Assembly (NCBI RefSeq): GCF_009811555.1
Contig: NZ_BLIN01000003.1
Span: 1,550,001 to 1,614,000 of the forward strand
Direction: 5' to 3'
Length of the DNA stretch: 64,000 nt
Source of the DNA: Streptomyces caniferus
GTDB lineage: Bacteria; Actinomycetota; Actinomycetes; Streptomycetales; Streptomycetaceae
The notes beneath the pieces are model-generated. The model searched no databases. It was not told the DNA's origin and saw nothing but the letters and a program-made list of their open reading frames with translations. Numbering within the stretch: position 1 is the first letter of the stretch; every line of letters begins with the position of its first letter. Both the position numbers and the translations under genes were made by a program. Of the stretch, positions 18,959 through 28,252 are shown piece after piece.

Positions 18959-19154
18959 AGGCGGACAAACTATGGGCCGCCTCGCGGGGGCAGAGGGAGG
19001 CTCGCGGGGCCGCCGCACATCGCCGCCGCGAGCCGCCGGCCTCCTCGGGCGGCGGCCCCGCACGGCCCGCCGGTGCGAGCCGATCGGGTGCCGGACCCGC
19101 CCGCTCCGGTGTCGTTCCCGTTTCCGCCGCGGACCGCGTGAGAGCACGTGGAGG

Positions 19155-20030
19155 ATGGCATCCGATAAGCGCACCAATACGCGGCGGAGGTTCCTGCAGG
19201 CCGCGGTCGTGGTCGGCGTGCTCTCCGCGGGCCGCCTCCTGTTCGGCTCCGGCAGCGGCGCTCCGGAGCCCGGCGGGCCGCCGCGGGCCCGGCCCCGCCC
19301 GCCGGAACCGCCCGACACGGCGGGCGGCCCTCCCCCGCCCGCCGGCCCCGCCGGTGCGACGCACCCCCCGCAGCCGTACCGCCTGCGCCCGATGGCCGGC
19401 GAGTCCTCCCGCTCGGGGCCGGGCGCCTCGCCGCCGCACCCCGAGGTCGCCTTCCACCTCGCCGGCGACCACCGCGAGATCTTCCTCACCTTCGACGACG
19501 GCCCGCACCCCCTCTACACCCCCGACATCCTGCGGATCCTGCGCCGCCACGAGGTCCGGGCCACGTTCTTCGTCATCGGCGAGAACGCCGTCGAATTCCC
19601 GGGCCTGCTCTACGACATCGCCGACGAGGGCCATGCCGTCGGCAATCACACCTGGACCCATCCGCAGCTCACCGCGCTGCCGCCGGGCGCCGTCCGCAGC
19701 GAACTCGGCCGCACCAGCAGCCTGATCGAGGACATCCTCGGCACCGCCCCCGACCTGGCCCGCGCCCCGTACGGCGAGTGGGACGACCCCGCGCTGAGCA
19801 TCTGCAACGACCTGGGCATGTCGCCCGTCGGCTGGGCGGTCGACTCACAGGACTGGACCCTCCCCGGGGCCGGGACCATCGCGTACACCGTCCTGGACGC
19901 GATGCACCCCGGCGCGATCGTCCTGTCGCACGACGGCGGCGGCGAACGGTGGCAGACCGTCGAGGCGCTGGAGTGGTATCTGCCGCGGCTGCTGGACGAG
20001 GGGTACCGGCCGCTCCGTATTGTGCCCTGA
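19155..20030 (+). CDS. Tat-exported polysaccharide deacetylase (NodB domain)
   Basis: About 291 residues. The N-terminus carries a twin-arginine motif (TRRRFLQAAVVVGVLSAG), then a long Pro/Gly-rich linker (residues 40-95), then a NodB homology domain. Motif 1 is LTFDDGPHPLYTPD, motif 2 the H-x3-H of GNHTWTHPQ, motif 3 RAPYGEW, and the late motif LSHDGGG. It deacetylates a surface or wall polysaccharide such as peptidoglycan or chitin-like polymer. The start at ATG 19155 lies directly behind GGAGG with almost no spacer, so the true start is not certain; upstream codons look non-coding. Confidence 0.88.
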   Translation: MASDKRTNTRRRFLQAAVVVGVLSAGRLLFGSGSGAPEPGGPPRARPRPPEPPDTAGGPPPPAGPAGATHPPQPYRLRPMAGESSRSGPGASPPHPEVAFHLAGDHREIFLTFDDGPHPLYTPDILRILRRHEVRATFFVIGENAVEFPGLLYDIADEGHAVGNHTWTHPQLTALPPGAVRSELGRTSSLIEDILGTAPDLARAPYGEWDDPALSICNDLGMSPVGWAVDSQDWTLPGAGTIAYTVLDAMHPGAIVLSHDGGGERWQTVEALEWYLPRLLDEGYRPLRIVP

Positions 20031-20243
20031 CCGTGCAGGTGAGGGGACCGCGACGGCCGAGGAGGCCGGTGCCGGGTGAGAGCGGTCACCCGGCGCTCCG
20101 GAAGCGCACCCAATGGTTTATCGTTCAATTGGAAGCGGGTGCCGGCACGACGGCGTCCGAGGGCGCTCCCCCCGGGGAAGCCGGCCCGCCGCCGCAGGGC
20201 AGCCGATGAGGCCACCGCCGTCACCACCCGCGCCACCACAGCC

Positions 20244-20275
20244 GCCCCGGCCGAATTCCCCCGTTCGGCCGGGGC
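20244..20275. terminator. strong hairpin terminator
   Basis: A perfect 12-bp stem (GCCCCGGCCGAA at 20244-20255 with its complement at 20264-20275) closes an 8-nt loop and is followed by TTCC. It lies between the convergent deacetylase (20030) and SDR (20316) genes. The rest of the 285-bp gap, including a notably AT-rich stretch near 20112-20130, holds nothing I can identify. Confidence 0.7.
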
Positions 20276-20315
20276 TTCCCGTTGCCCCGGCCGAACGCAT
20301 CGGCGCGGACGCCGC

Positions 20316-21053
20316 TCAGCGCAGGTGCGAGGCGCCGTTGACGTCGAGCACCGTTCCCGAGGTCCAGACCGCCGCCGGTGAGGCCAGGTAATGGACGGCG
20401 GACGCCACCTCCTGTGGCGAAGCGACCCGGCCGAACGGGCTCTGCTCCCGGACGTCCTCCGTGAGGCGGTCCGCGACCCGCTCGGTGGCCACGAATCCGG
20501 GGGCCACGGAGGCCACACCGATGCCGTACGGCGCCAGATGGACCGCCAGCGACTGCCCCATCGCATGCAGCGCCGCCTTGGACGCGCCGTAGGCCGGGTG
20601 GTCCGGCTCACCGCGGAACGCCCCGCGCGAGCCGATGTTGACGATCCGTCCCTCCACCTCCCGCTCGATCATGCTCCGCGCGGCGTGGTAGGTGACGTCC
20701 GCCGCCCCCAGCAGGTTCACGTCCACGATCTGCCGCCAGGCGCTGCGCCAGTCCTCGAACGACGTACGGTCCAGCGGATGCGCCCGGTTCGCGGCCGCGT
20801 TGTTGACGAGCACATCGACGCCGCCCAGCCCGTCCACGGCCGCCTCGACGATCGCCGCCGCCCCTTCCGGCGTGCTGACATCCCCCTGCACCAGCACATG
20901 CCCGCTGCCCGCCAGCCCGTCGAACGCCTCCTGCGCCGCCGCCCGCCGCGACGCGTAATGCAGGGCGACCCGGTCCCCGTGCGCGGCGAAGATCTCGGCG
21001 ACCGCGCGGCCGATGCCCCGCGAGGCCCCGGTCACCAGCACCGCCCGGCTCAT
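20316..21053 (-). CDS. short-chain dehydrogenase/reductase
   Basis: 245-residue classical SDR. It has the NADP-type Rossmann motif TGASRGIG at residues 8-15, NNAA in [12 protein letters not shown], and the catalytic Ser-Tyr-Lys set in [24 protein letters not shown]. The start ATG at 21053 follows GAGGAGG. Substrate not inferable; resembles 3-oxoacyl reductase-type members. Upstream lies the decayed MMPL transporter in the opposite direction. Confidence 0.92.
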   Translation of the reverse strand: MSRAVLVTGASRGIGRAVAEIFAAHGDRVALHYASRRAAAQEAFDGLAGSGHVLVQGDVSTPEGAAAIVEAAVDGLGGVDVLVNNAAANRAHPLDRTSFEDWRSAWRQIVDVNLLGAADVTYHAARSMIEREVEGRIVNIGSRGAFRGEPDHPAYGASKAALHAMGQSLAVHLAPYGIGVASVAPGFVATERVADRLTEDVREQSPFGRVASPQEVASAVHYLASPAAVWTSGTVLDVNGASHLR

Positions 21054-21217
21054 CGGGCCTCCTCCTCGCCGGCGTGCGGACGGCTCTCACAGCCGGAACC
21101 GCCACGGGGCGGCAACCAGTCGGCGAACGACCAGGAATGGCTCATCAACAGATCAATCCTTACCTCTTGCCGGGCCACGAACGTGCACAAGGAATCGTAA
21201 GGAGCCGGACGGGAAGC

Positions 21218-21929
21218 GTGGTCAGCGGACGGCGTCCGGCCCCGACGGCCGTACGGGCGGGTGGCGGCCCGGACCACCTGCACGGCGTCGACGCGGCGGT
21301 GCGGCCGCTGCGCTCCGCGGGCGTGCAGGTGGAGTACGGCGGGCCGCTGGGCGCGCTCACCCTCGTACCGGCGCTGCTCGGGCTGATCGGCCGCCGCATC
21401 GACGGGCTCCGCGTCCGCCGGCCGATCGCCGAGACGGACGCCGCACCGGGCGAGGAAGCCCGCGGCACCTGGCACCGCTACGCGCAGCGGGTGGAGCGCC
21501 GCCCGTGGTGGTACCGGGCCGGCGGGGTGCTCGTCATCGTCGTGCCGGCCCTTCCGGACTTCTCGATCCAGCTGGGCCACATCGGCGACGGCGCCGACCC
21601 GAAGTCCTTCACCGACCGGCGCGCCTACGAAGGCGAGCGTGGCGCACGCGCTGGAGATCACCGCCCGGGTGATCACCTGTGCCGCGCTGATCATGGTGAG
21701 CGTGTTCGCCGCGTTCCTCATCAGCGACAACACCGTGGTGAAGATGCTGGGCCTCGGCCTGGCCGTGAGCGTACTGATCGATGCCACCGTGGTCCGGCTG
21801 CTGCTGGTCCCCGCGGTGATGACGCTGCTGGGCCGGGCGGCCTGGTGGACGCCGCGGTGGCTGGACCGGATCCTGCCGCATGTGCGGACCGAGGGCGAGG
21901 AACAGCTCCCCACGGCCGGCTCGGGCTGA
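21218..21929 (+). pseudogene. MMPL-family (RND-like) transporter remnant
   Basis: Pieces of an MMPL lipid/drug exporter (normally 700+ residues) are joined in about 235 codons. They are a periplasmic-loop scrap ([19 protein letters not shown]), a mid-protein helix ([17 protein letters not shown]), the mid-domain [21 protein letters not shown] and [20 protein letters not shown], and after a frame change the last helices ([21 protein letters not shown] ... [20 protein letters not shown]). Large internal segments are missing between these. At least three deletions are needed. GTG 21218 opens the first frame. Confidence 0.8.
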
Positions 21930-21995
21930 CCGGCCCGCGGCCGCACCGGCCGCGGCCGATCTGCGCGCGCCCCCGGATCCGACGATCATCGACAT

Positions 21996-22967
21996 ATGGC
22001 CCCGTCCGCCGAGCCCGGCTCGGCCTCGTACCCCGTGATCCGGCCGATGCTGGCCACGGTCGGCCCGCTGCCCGCCGCGCACGAGGAGGCGGCCTGGGCG
22101 TTCGAGGCCAAATGGGACGGTGCGCGCTGCATCGTCAACGCTCCCGGTGACGGAACGATCCGGCTGGTCACCCGGGCGGGCAATGACGCGACCTCGACCT
22201 ATCCGGAACTGGGGCCGCTGGGCGCACAGCTGCGGGGCCGGTCCGCGGTGCTCGACGGCGAGGTGGTGGTGCTGGACGCGCGCGGACGGCCCGACTTCGG
22301 GCTGCTGCAGCGCCGGATGGGCGTGGTGAACCCGCGCCGCACGGCCCGGCTGGCCATGGAGTACCCCGTACACCTCGTTCTCTTCGACCTCATGTACCTG
22401 GACGGATCGCTGCTCGGCTCGCCCTACTACGAGCGCCGCCGCCTGCTCGCCGGGCTGCGGCTGCGCGGCCCGAACTGGTCGGCGCCCGCGTATGTGGAGG
22501 GCCATGGGCAGCAGGCCTGGGAGGCCTCGCTGCAGGGCGGTCTCGAAGGTGTGGTGGCGAAGCGGCTGACCTCCGCGTACCTGCCGGGCGTCCGGTCGCC
22601 CGAGTGGCGCAAGACGAAGCATCTGCTGACCCTCGACGTGATCATCGGGGGCTGGACCGAGGGCCACGGCGGGCTGGCCGGACTGCCGGGTTCCGTCCTG
22701 GCGGGGGTCGCCGAACCCGCGGGGCTGCGGTACGTCGGCTCCGTCGGCTCGGGGCTGTCCGACCGGGAGCGCCGGGAACTGGCGCAGTACCTGGGAGTGA
22801 TCCCGCTCGACCACTCCCCCTTCGTCAATCCCGTGGACGTACCGCAGGCGCACTGGGCCGAGCCCCGGCTCGTCGCCGAGATCATGCTCAGCGGCTGGAC
22901 CTCGGCCGGCCGGCTGCGGCATCCGATCTGGCACCGGCTGCGCCCCGACCTCACCCACCTCGGCTGA
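21996..22967 (+). CDS. ATP-dependent DNA ligase (LigD ligase-domain type)
   Basis: 323 residues with an adenylation domain and a C-terminal OB domain, about the size of stand-alone LigD-like or LigC ligases. The nucleotidyl-acceptor lysine K39 lies in EAKWDGARC. Motif III is [11 protein letters not shown], motif [13 protein letters not shown], motif [16 protein letters not shown], and the following EWRKTKHL is motif Va. It seals nicks in double-strand-break repair (NHEJ-type) or base-excision repair. No polymerase or Ku gene is adjacent. Start ATG 21996 has a weak ribosome site. Confidence 0.92.
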   Translation: MAPSAEPGSASYPVIRPMLATVGPLPAAHEEAAWAFEAKWDGARCIVNAPGDGTIRLVTRAGNDATSTYPELGPLGAQLRGRSAVLDGEVVVLDARGRPDFGLLQRRMGVVNPRRTARLAMEYPVHLVLFDLMYLDGSLLGSPYYERRRLLAGLRLRGPNWSAPAYVEGHGQQAWEASLQGGLEGVVAKRLTSAYLPGVRSPEWRKTKHLLTLDVIIGGWTEGHGGLAGLPGSVLAGVAEPAGLRYVGSVGSGLSDRERRELAQYLGVIPLDHSPFVNPVDVPQAHWAEPRLVAEIMLSGWTSAGRLRHPIWHRLRPDLTHLG

Positions 22968-23042
22968 GCGGGGGCATACCGGCGCCACGCCGGGAAGGCT
23001 CGCCATGAGGCCTCCAGCAACGGACGACGGAAGGAGTCGGTG

Positions 23043-24143
23043 ATGCCCCCTCCCACCGACCACGGCGCCGACGGCACGACGGACGGCGCACCGGACGACA
23101 CACCGCACGCGACCACCGACGGCAACACGGCATACGGCAAGAAGCCCTTCAAGCGCTCCAAGAGCCACTTCGCCGACCGCATCACGGCGGACGGCCGTGA
23201 CGGCTGGCCGGTCGAGGCCGGCCGCTACCGCCTGGTGGTCAGCCGCGCCTGCCCCTGGGCGAGCCGCGCCGTCATCTCCCGACGGCTGCTCGGCCTGGAG
23301 AACGCGATCTCGCTGGCCCTCACCGACCCGATCCAGGACGACCGCAGCTGGCGCTTCACCCTGGAGCCGGACGGCCGCGACCCCGTCCTCGGCATCCACT
23401 TCCTCAGCGAGGCCTATGACGCCCGTGAGAAGGACTACCCGGGCGGCGTCAGCGTCCCCGCCGTCGTCGACGTGCCCAGCGGGCAGCTCGTCACCAACGA
23501 CTACCAGCAGATCACCCTGGACTTCGCCACCGAGTGGCAGGCGCTGCACCGGCCCGGCGCCCCCGATCTGTACCCCGAGCCGCTGCGCGAGGAGATCGAC
23601 GTCGTGATGGCGGGCGTCTACCGGGACGTCAACAACGGCGTGTACCGGGCCGGGTTCGCCACCGGGCAGGGCGACTACGAGGCCGCCTTCCACGATCTGT
23701 TCCGGCGCCTGGACCTGCTGTCCGTGCGGCTGTCCGACCGGCGCTACCTCGTGGGCGACACCCTCACCGAGGCCGATATCCGGCTGTTCACCACGCTGGT
23801 CCGCTTCGACGCCGTCTACCACGGGCACTTCAAGTGCAACCAGTTCAAGCTGGCCGAGGACCCGGTGCTGTGGGCCTACGCCAAGGACCTCTACCAGACC
23901 CCCGGCTTCGGCGACACCGTCGACTTCCACCACATCAAGCAGCACTACTACCGGGTGCACACGGGCATCAACCCGACCGGCATCGTCCCCCTCGGACCGG
24001 ACCTCTCCGGCTGGCTGACGCCGCACTACCGCGACGAGTTGGGCGGACGGCCGTTCGGCGACGGCACCCCGCCCGGACCGGTACCGACGGCCGAAGAGGT
24101 GCCGCCCAGCGGACGCCCCGAGCCCGCGCCGACCGGTTTCTGA
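23043..24143 (+). CDS. glutathionyl-hydroquinone-reductase-like GST
   Basis: 366 residues. A disordered N-terminus (about 30 residues) precedes a thioredoxin-fold domain with the xi-class motif RACPWASRA (catalytic C70), then an all-helical GST C-domain ending in a family-specific tail (FHHIKQHYYRVHTGINPTG). Xi-class enzymes reduce glutathionyl-hydroquinones. Actinomycetes make mycothiol instead of glutathione, so a mycothiol conjugate is the more likely substrate. ATG 23043 has AAGGAG 6 nt upstream; the GTG at 23040 is too close to it. Confidence 0.92.
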   Translation: MPPPTDHGADGTTDGAPDDTPHATTDGNTAYGKKPFKRSKSHFADRITADGRDGWPVEAGRYRLVVSRACPWASRAVISRRLLGLENAISLALTDPIQDDRSWRFTLEPDGRDPVLGIHFLSEAYDAREKDYPGGVSVPAVVDVPSGQLVTNDYQQITLDFATEWQALHRPGAPDLYPEPLREEIDVVMAGVYRDVNNGVYRAGFATGQGDYEAAFHDLFRRLDLLSVRLSDRRYLVGDTLTEADIRLFTTLVRFDAVYHGHFKCNQFKLAEDPVLWAYAKDLYQTPGFGDTVDFHHIKQHYYRVHTGINPTGIVPLGPDLSGWLTPHYRDELGGRPFGDGTPPGPVPTAEEVPPSGRPEPAPTGF

Positions 24144-24366
24144 AGCGGGCCCCGGCCGGCGGCCGGCTCCGGTCCGCCGCATCCGGCCCCGGCTCCCGGA
24201 GCATGAGACCCTGAGAACAGACAGGGACACACAAGGGCAAACGCGGCGACCGAGCCGCCCGCGCACCCACCGGGCCCGCGGGCCCACGGCTCCCCGCCGC
24301 GCGCCACCCACCCACGCGATCCACCCGCCCCACGCGACCCACACACTCCAGCGAGGAGTGAGCCCG

Positions 24367-24666
24367 ATGAGGATGGTCCTGACCGCCCGGATACCCACCC
24401 CGACAGGCAATGAACTGATCCAGAACGGCGAGCTGTCGAAGATCCTGGAGTCGGCGTACGCCGCACTGAGGCCGGAGGCGGCCTACTTCACCCTCGGCGA
24501 CGGCGAGCGCACCGCCTTCTTCTACTTCGACATGAGGGAGTCGTCGCAGATGCCGACCCTCCTCGAATCGTTCTTCCTGGACCTGAACGCCAAGGTCTCG
24601 CTGCAGCCGGTGATGAACGCGGACGAGCTGCGCACCGGACTCTCGGAGCTGATGAGCGGCACCTGA
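24367..24666 (+). CDS. small protein of unknown function (99 aa)
   Basis: 99 residues beginning MRMVLTARIPTPTGNELIQNG. It looks like a ferredoxin-like/dimeric alpha-beta barrel sized protein: strand RMVLTARIP, helix SKILESAYAAL, strands AAYFTLGDGERTAFFYFDM, helix MPTLLESFFLDL. ATG 24367 has GAGGAG 7 nt upstream, better than GTG 24358. No named family is assigned. It converges on the MocR gene with a 36-bp gap. The 223 bp upstream hold no gene that I can see. Confidence 0.75.
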   Translation: MRMVLTARIPTPTGNELIQNGELSKILESAYAALRPEAAYFTLGDGERTAFFYFDMRESSQMPTLLESFFLDLNAKVSLQPVMNADELRTGLSELMSGT

Positions 24667-24702
24667 GGCGGAGCGGCACCCGAACCGCGGCGCCGCCCTC
24701 CC

Positions 24703-26031
24703 TCACTCCGGCGCGCTGTCCTCCGGCACCCCCCGCGCCAGCCCGGCCAGGACATCGAGCGCCGCGGCCAGCGCGTCGAGGGACGGCGAGGCGAGCGCCA
24801 GGCGTACGGCATTGGGAACATGGCCCGAGCCGACGGCGAACGCCCCGGACGGCGTGACCGCGATGCCGCGGCGGGCGGCGGCGGCCACGAAGGTGTCGGC
24901 CCGCCAGGGCTCCGGCAGTTCCCACCAGCAGTGGTACGCCTGCGGATCGGCCCGGACCCGGAAGCCGGCGAGCCGCTCGGCGACGATCCGCTGGCGCGCG
25001 GCGGCATCGCCGCGCTTCTCCTCCTCGATGGCCGCCGCGGTGCCGTCGCCCATCCAGCGGGTGGCCGCGTCGAGCGCGAAGCGGGCGGCCGCCCAGGTCC
25101 CCGACCTGAGGGCCGTCGCGAAGTCCTGGGTGGTGCCGGCGGGCACCGTGAGGAATCCCAGCGAGAGTCCGGGCGCGAGCCGCTTGGACAGGCTGTCGAC
25201 GACCACGGTGCGCTCCGGCGCGAGGGCCGCGAGCGGCGGCAGGTCGTTCCGGAGGAATCCGTAGATGCCGTCCTCGATGGCATGGATGTCCAACTCGCGC
25301 AGGACCGCGGCGAGTTCGGTGCGGCGCCCGCTGGGCATCGTGATGCCCAGCGGGTTGTGCAGGGCCGGCTGGACGTAGACGGCGCGCAGCGGGGCGGCGG
25401 CCCGGAGCGCCTCGGGGGTCAGCCCGTGCTCGTCCATGGCGAGGGGGACGAGCGTGACGCCGAGGCGGGTCGCGATGCCCTTCACCACGGGGTAGGTCAG
25501 CGCTTCGACGCCGAGGCGCTCGCCGGCCGGGACCAGGGCGGCGATCGCCGCGGCGATCGCCTGCCGCCCGTTGCCCGCGAAGAGCAGCTGCCCGGAGTCC
25601 GGTGCCCAGTCGGCGCGGGCGAGGTGGGCGGCGGCGGTCCGGCGGGCCGCGTCCGTACCGACGGCGCCCACCGGGCGGAGCGCGGCGGCCAGGGCGTCCG
25701 GGCGCATCAGATGTTCCAGGCTCTTGGCGAGGAGCGCGGGGTGGTCCGGCAGGACGGGGAAGTTCATCTCCAGGTCGACCCGGGCCCCGCCCGGCTCGGC
25801 CAGGGCGGGCTCGGCAGCGGGTGCGGCGGTGCGGACGAAAGTGCCGCGGCCGACCTCCCCCACCGTGAGCCCACGTCGGCTCAATTCCCGGTACACCCGG
25901 GCCGCCGTCGAACTGGCGATGCGCCGGTTCCGGGCGAACCTGCGGAGCGGCAGCAGCCGGTCACCGGGGCGGAGCCGGCCGGCGGCGATGTCGGCCGCGA
26001 GTTCATCGGCGATCGCGCGATAGTCGTCCAT
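24703..26031 (-). CDS. MocR-type regulator (GntR HTH fused to aminotransferase fold)
   Basis: 442 residues. Residues 1-70 form a GntR winged helix (IADELAADIAAGRLRPGDRLLPLRRFARNRRIASSTAARVYREL). The rest is a fold-type I aminotransferase domain with the PLP lysine in VVVDSLSKRLAPGLSLGF and the Asp/Tyr pocket in AIEDGIYGFLRND. Such proteins sense a PLP or amino-compound ligand and control a divergent gene; the divergent alpha/beta hydrolase at 26134 is the natural target. PLP-binding residues look intact. Confidence 0.92.
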   Translation of the reverse strand: MDDYRAIADELAADIAAGRLRPGDRLLPLRRFARNRRIASSTAARVYRELSRRGLTVGEVGRGTFVRTAAPAAEPALAEPGGARVDLEMNFPVLPDHPALLAKSLEHLMRPDALAAALRPVGAVGTDAARRTAAAHLARADWAPDSGQLLFAGNGRQAIAAAIAALVPAGERLGVEALTYPVVKGIATRLGVTLVPLAMDEHGLTPEALRAAAPLRAVYVQPALHNPLGITMPSGRRTELAAVLRELDIHAIEDGIYGFLRNDLPPLAALAPERTVVVDSLSKRLAPGLSLGFLTVPAGTTQDFATALRSGTWAAARFALDAATRWMGDGTAAAIEEEKRGDAAARQRIVAERLAGFRVRADPQAYHCWWELPEPWRADTFVAAAARRGIAVTPSGAFAVGSGHVPNAVRLALASPSLDALAAALDVLAGLARGVPEDSAPE

Positions 26032-26133
26032 CGGTCACTTCCCACATTGCACCGAGCACATTTTCCTTATTGTGCCGAGAGATTGCCCTCTATAGCATCG
26101 AGGAGTCAAGCCACAGCAGAGGAGACACCTCCC
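26032..26133. promoter_or_regulatory. divergent promoter/operator, MocR regulator and hydrolase
   Basis: This AT-rich 102-bp gap contains an inverted repeat GCACA (26056-26060) and TGTGC (26071-26075). A possible rightward promoter has -35 TTGTGC (26070-26075) and -10 TAGCAT (26093-26098) with 17-nt spacing. The dyad overlapping the -35 would suit MocR control. Confidence 0.5.
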
Positions 26134-26961
26134 ATGGGATCGGTCTTTCACCGAGAGATCACTGTTGGATACGAGGACGAGGGCAGCGGTGAGCCGCTGA
26201 TGCTCGTGCACGGGCACCCCTTCAACCGTTCGATGTGGCGCCCGCAGACCGAGCACTTCAGCCGGGCCGGATGGCGGGTGATCGTCCCGGACCTCCGGGG
26301 CTACGGCGACAGCATGGTCCTCCCCGGCGCGACCCCGCTGGCGACGTTCGCCCGGGACCTCGTCGACCTGCTCGACCACCTCGGGATCGAGCGCTGCGTC
26401 CTCGGCGGCCTCTCCATGGGGGGCCAGATCGTCATGGAGTGCTACCGGCTCTTCCCGGAACGGTTCCGGGGCCTGGTGCTCGCCGACACCTTCGCCTCGG
26501 CGGAGACCGAGGACGGCAGGGCCGGGCGGTACGCCATGGCGGAGCGCCTGCTCCGCGAGGGCATGGCGGGCTATGCGCGCGAGGTGCTGGCCAAGATGGT
26601 CTCCCCGCACACGATCGCCTCCCGGCCGGACGTCGCCGCGCACGTCCTGGGGATGATGACCACCACGCCCCCCGACGGTGCGGCCGCCGCACTCCGCGGC
26701 CGCGCCGAGCGCCCCGACTACACCGAGCTCCTCTCGCGCATCGCGGTGCCTGCCCTGGTGGTGGTCGGCGCGGAGGACGCCTACACCCCCGTGGGGGACG
26801 CCCTCGACATCCATGAGCGCATCCCGGATTCCCGGCTGAGGATCATCGACCAGGCGGCCCATATGCCGAATTTGGAGCAACCGGACGTCTTCAACACGGC
26901 GTTGGAGGAGTTCCTCGGCTCACTGCCGGGGACCGCGGCGACGACCACGCCGCAGGACTGA
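26134..26961 (+). CDS. alpha/beta-fold hydrolase
   Basis: 275-residue hydrolase. It has the oxyanion motif VHGHPFNRSMW, nucleophile S94 in GGLSMGG, the acid in VVGAEDAYTP and the His in DQAAHMPNLEQPD, so a full triad. It resembles small esterases, 3-oxoadipate enol-lactonase and haloperoxidase-type proteins. ATG 26134 follows AGGAG with 10-nt spacing. Divergent from, and probably controlled by, the MocR regulator. Substrate unknown. Confidence 0.9.
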   Translation: MGSVFHREITVGYEDEGSGEPLMLVHGHPFNRSMWRPQTEHFSRAGWRVIVPDLRGYGDSMVLPGATPLATFARDLVDLLDHLGIERCVLGGLSMGGQIVMECYRLFPERFRGLVLADTFASAETEDGRAGRYAMAERLLREGMAGYAREVLAKMVSPHTIASRPDVAAHVLGMMTTTPPDGAAAALRGRAERPDYTELLSRIAVPALVVVGAEDAYTPVGDALDIHERIPDSRLRIIDQAAHMPNLEQPDVFNTALEEFLGSLPGTAATTTPQD

Positions 26962-27026
26962 GCGCCACCACGGCCCCCCCACCCGTCGACGGCATGCGGG
27001 GCCGGACTCCGGCAGCCCCCGGGCCC

Positions 27027-27863
27027 TCACCCGACGACGCGACCCTGCACGGCGACCCGCCCGGACGCCACCAGCGCCCTGTGCGGAAGCACCAGCCCGC
27101 CGTCACCACCGGTGAACTCCGCCGCCAGCGCGACGAATTGCCGACGGATGCGCTCGGCCACGTCCGCCCCCTGGCTCTGCACGATCCGGCCGATGGTCGC
27201 CACCCCCGCCGCCGGACCGCTCCACCACTCCTCCGGCGTGGTGCGGTGGTCCCAGGACAGCGACCGACAGACCGTATCCGTCAGACCCGCGCCCCGCAGC
27301 AGCCCGACGAGGCCGTCTTCGGTGCGCGGGAAGTCGTCCTCGGGGGCGAGCATCGGCAGGGACGGCGGGCGGGTCACACCGGCCGCCTGTACGGCACGGC
27401 CGAGCAGCGCCTGCCCCGGCGCGGCGGGCGCAGCCCAGAGCGTCAGCGCGATCCGGCCGCCCGGCCGGGTCACCCGGCACAGCTCGTCGAGGGCCACCCG
27501 TGGCCGGCCCACGTGATTGAGCACGAAGTTGCCGACCACGGCGTCGAACCGTCCGTCCGCATAGGGGAGTTGCGGCAGCGCGGCGACATGAACACACGCC
27601 TCGGGGACGATACGGGTCGCGAGCCGCGCCATATCGGGTTCGGCGTCCACGGCCACCACCCGCGCCCCGCGCGCACAGGCCGCCGCGGCGGCCGAGCCCG
27701 TCCCCGTTCCGACATCGAGCACCCGCGCGCCCGCGACCACCCCCGCAGCGTCCAGCAACCGCGGCACCGTATGGGCACAGAGCCTGCCGAACCCCGCCTC
27801 GTACGCGGCCGCGCACCCCGCCCACGCCCCGCGTTCACTCTCGTCGAACGGTGTCTCGGGCAC
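27027..27863 (-). CDS. class I SAM-dependent methyltransferase
   Basis: 278 residues (Methyltransf_11 type). Motif I is VLDVGTGTGSAAAAAC, the acidic ribose-binding residue lies in VVAVDAEPDM, motif II in GRFDAVVGNFVLNHV and post-motif PGGRIALTLWAAP. GTG 27863 follows GGGGGAG closely. The C-terminal 100 residues (EDDFPRTEDGLVGLLRGAGL ...) are typical of small-molecule methyltransferases. It is convergent with the hydrolase gene at 26961. No biosynthetic partner is adjacent. Confidence 0.88.
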   Translation of the reverse strand: MPETPFDESERGAWAGCAAAYEAGFGRLCAHTVPRLLDAAGVVAGARVLDVGTGTGSAAAAACARGARVVAVDAEPDMARLATRIVPEACVHVAALPQLPYADGRFDAVVGNFVLNHVGRPRVALDELCRVTRPGGRIALTLWAAPAAPGQALLGRAVQAAGVTRPPSLPMLAPEDDFPRTEDGLVGLLRGAGLTDTVCRSLSWDHRTTPEEWWSGPAAGVATIGRIVQSQGADVAERIRRQFVALAAEFTGGDGGLVLPHRALVASGRVAVQGRVVG

Positions 27864-28252
27864 CGCTCCCCCTCCCCCCGGCCGACCACGCGACCGGCAA
27901 CTCGGCCCGGCTGCGGGCCCGTCGGCTCACCCCGGCAACAGCCTCGGCGACTCCACCGGCTACGGGCTCAGCCATTCGATCACCGAGAGGCGAGCGACGG
28001 CAGACGGTCGATGGCCAGTGGCCGATGACCCGTGGCCGATGGTCGCCCATCAACACCACTCTCACCACGTCCCCCACCCGTTCCCCCGCCGCCGACTCCC
28101 CCTGCCCCCAAGGGCGTTACCCACCCGTAACCTACCGATGGGTTACCTCGGGTAAGAGGTGGCCCTTAATCTCCAGTTCACATTCGGGTGCCGTACGCCC
28201 CTCCTGTCCTCGGACAGCGTGCGGCCTCCCGCATCGAGATCTGGAGCAGAAG
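27864..28252. other. divergent intergenic region upstream of the secreted hydrolase
   Basis: 389 bp between the leftward methyltransferase and the rightward secreted hydrolase. It contains a structured operator-like block at 28117-28155 (listed separately) and a less GC-rich 28135-28190. No RNA gene or small ORF with a good ribosome site was seen. Confidence 0.5.
28117..28155. promoter_or_regulatory. nested dyad of GTAACC / TTACCC half-sites
   Basis: Outer arms TTACCC (28117-28122) and GGGTAA (28150-28155) and inner arms GTAACC (28127-28132) and GGTTAC (28141-28146) are both perfect inverted repeats around the same centre. Two dimeric regulator sites or one tetrameric site 100 bp before the hydrolase start would look like this. 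The regulator is not in the neighbourhood. Confidence 0.55.

Noticed and set aside
18972..19154. N-terminal extension of the polysaccharide deacetylase
   Set aside because: The 61 extra residues are Arg-rich with no signal features, while the Tat motif begins right after ATG 19155.
20113..20391. Possible small plus-strand gene after the deacetylase
   Set aside because: Runs through the terminator hairpin and into the antisense of the SDR gene, is Pro/Arg-rich, and has no ribosome site.
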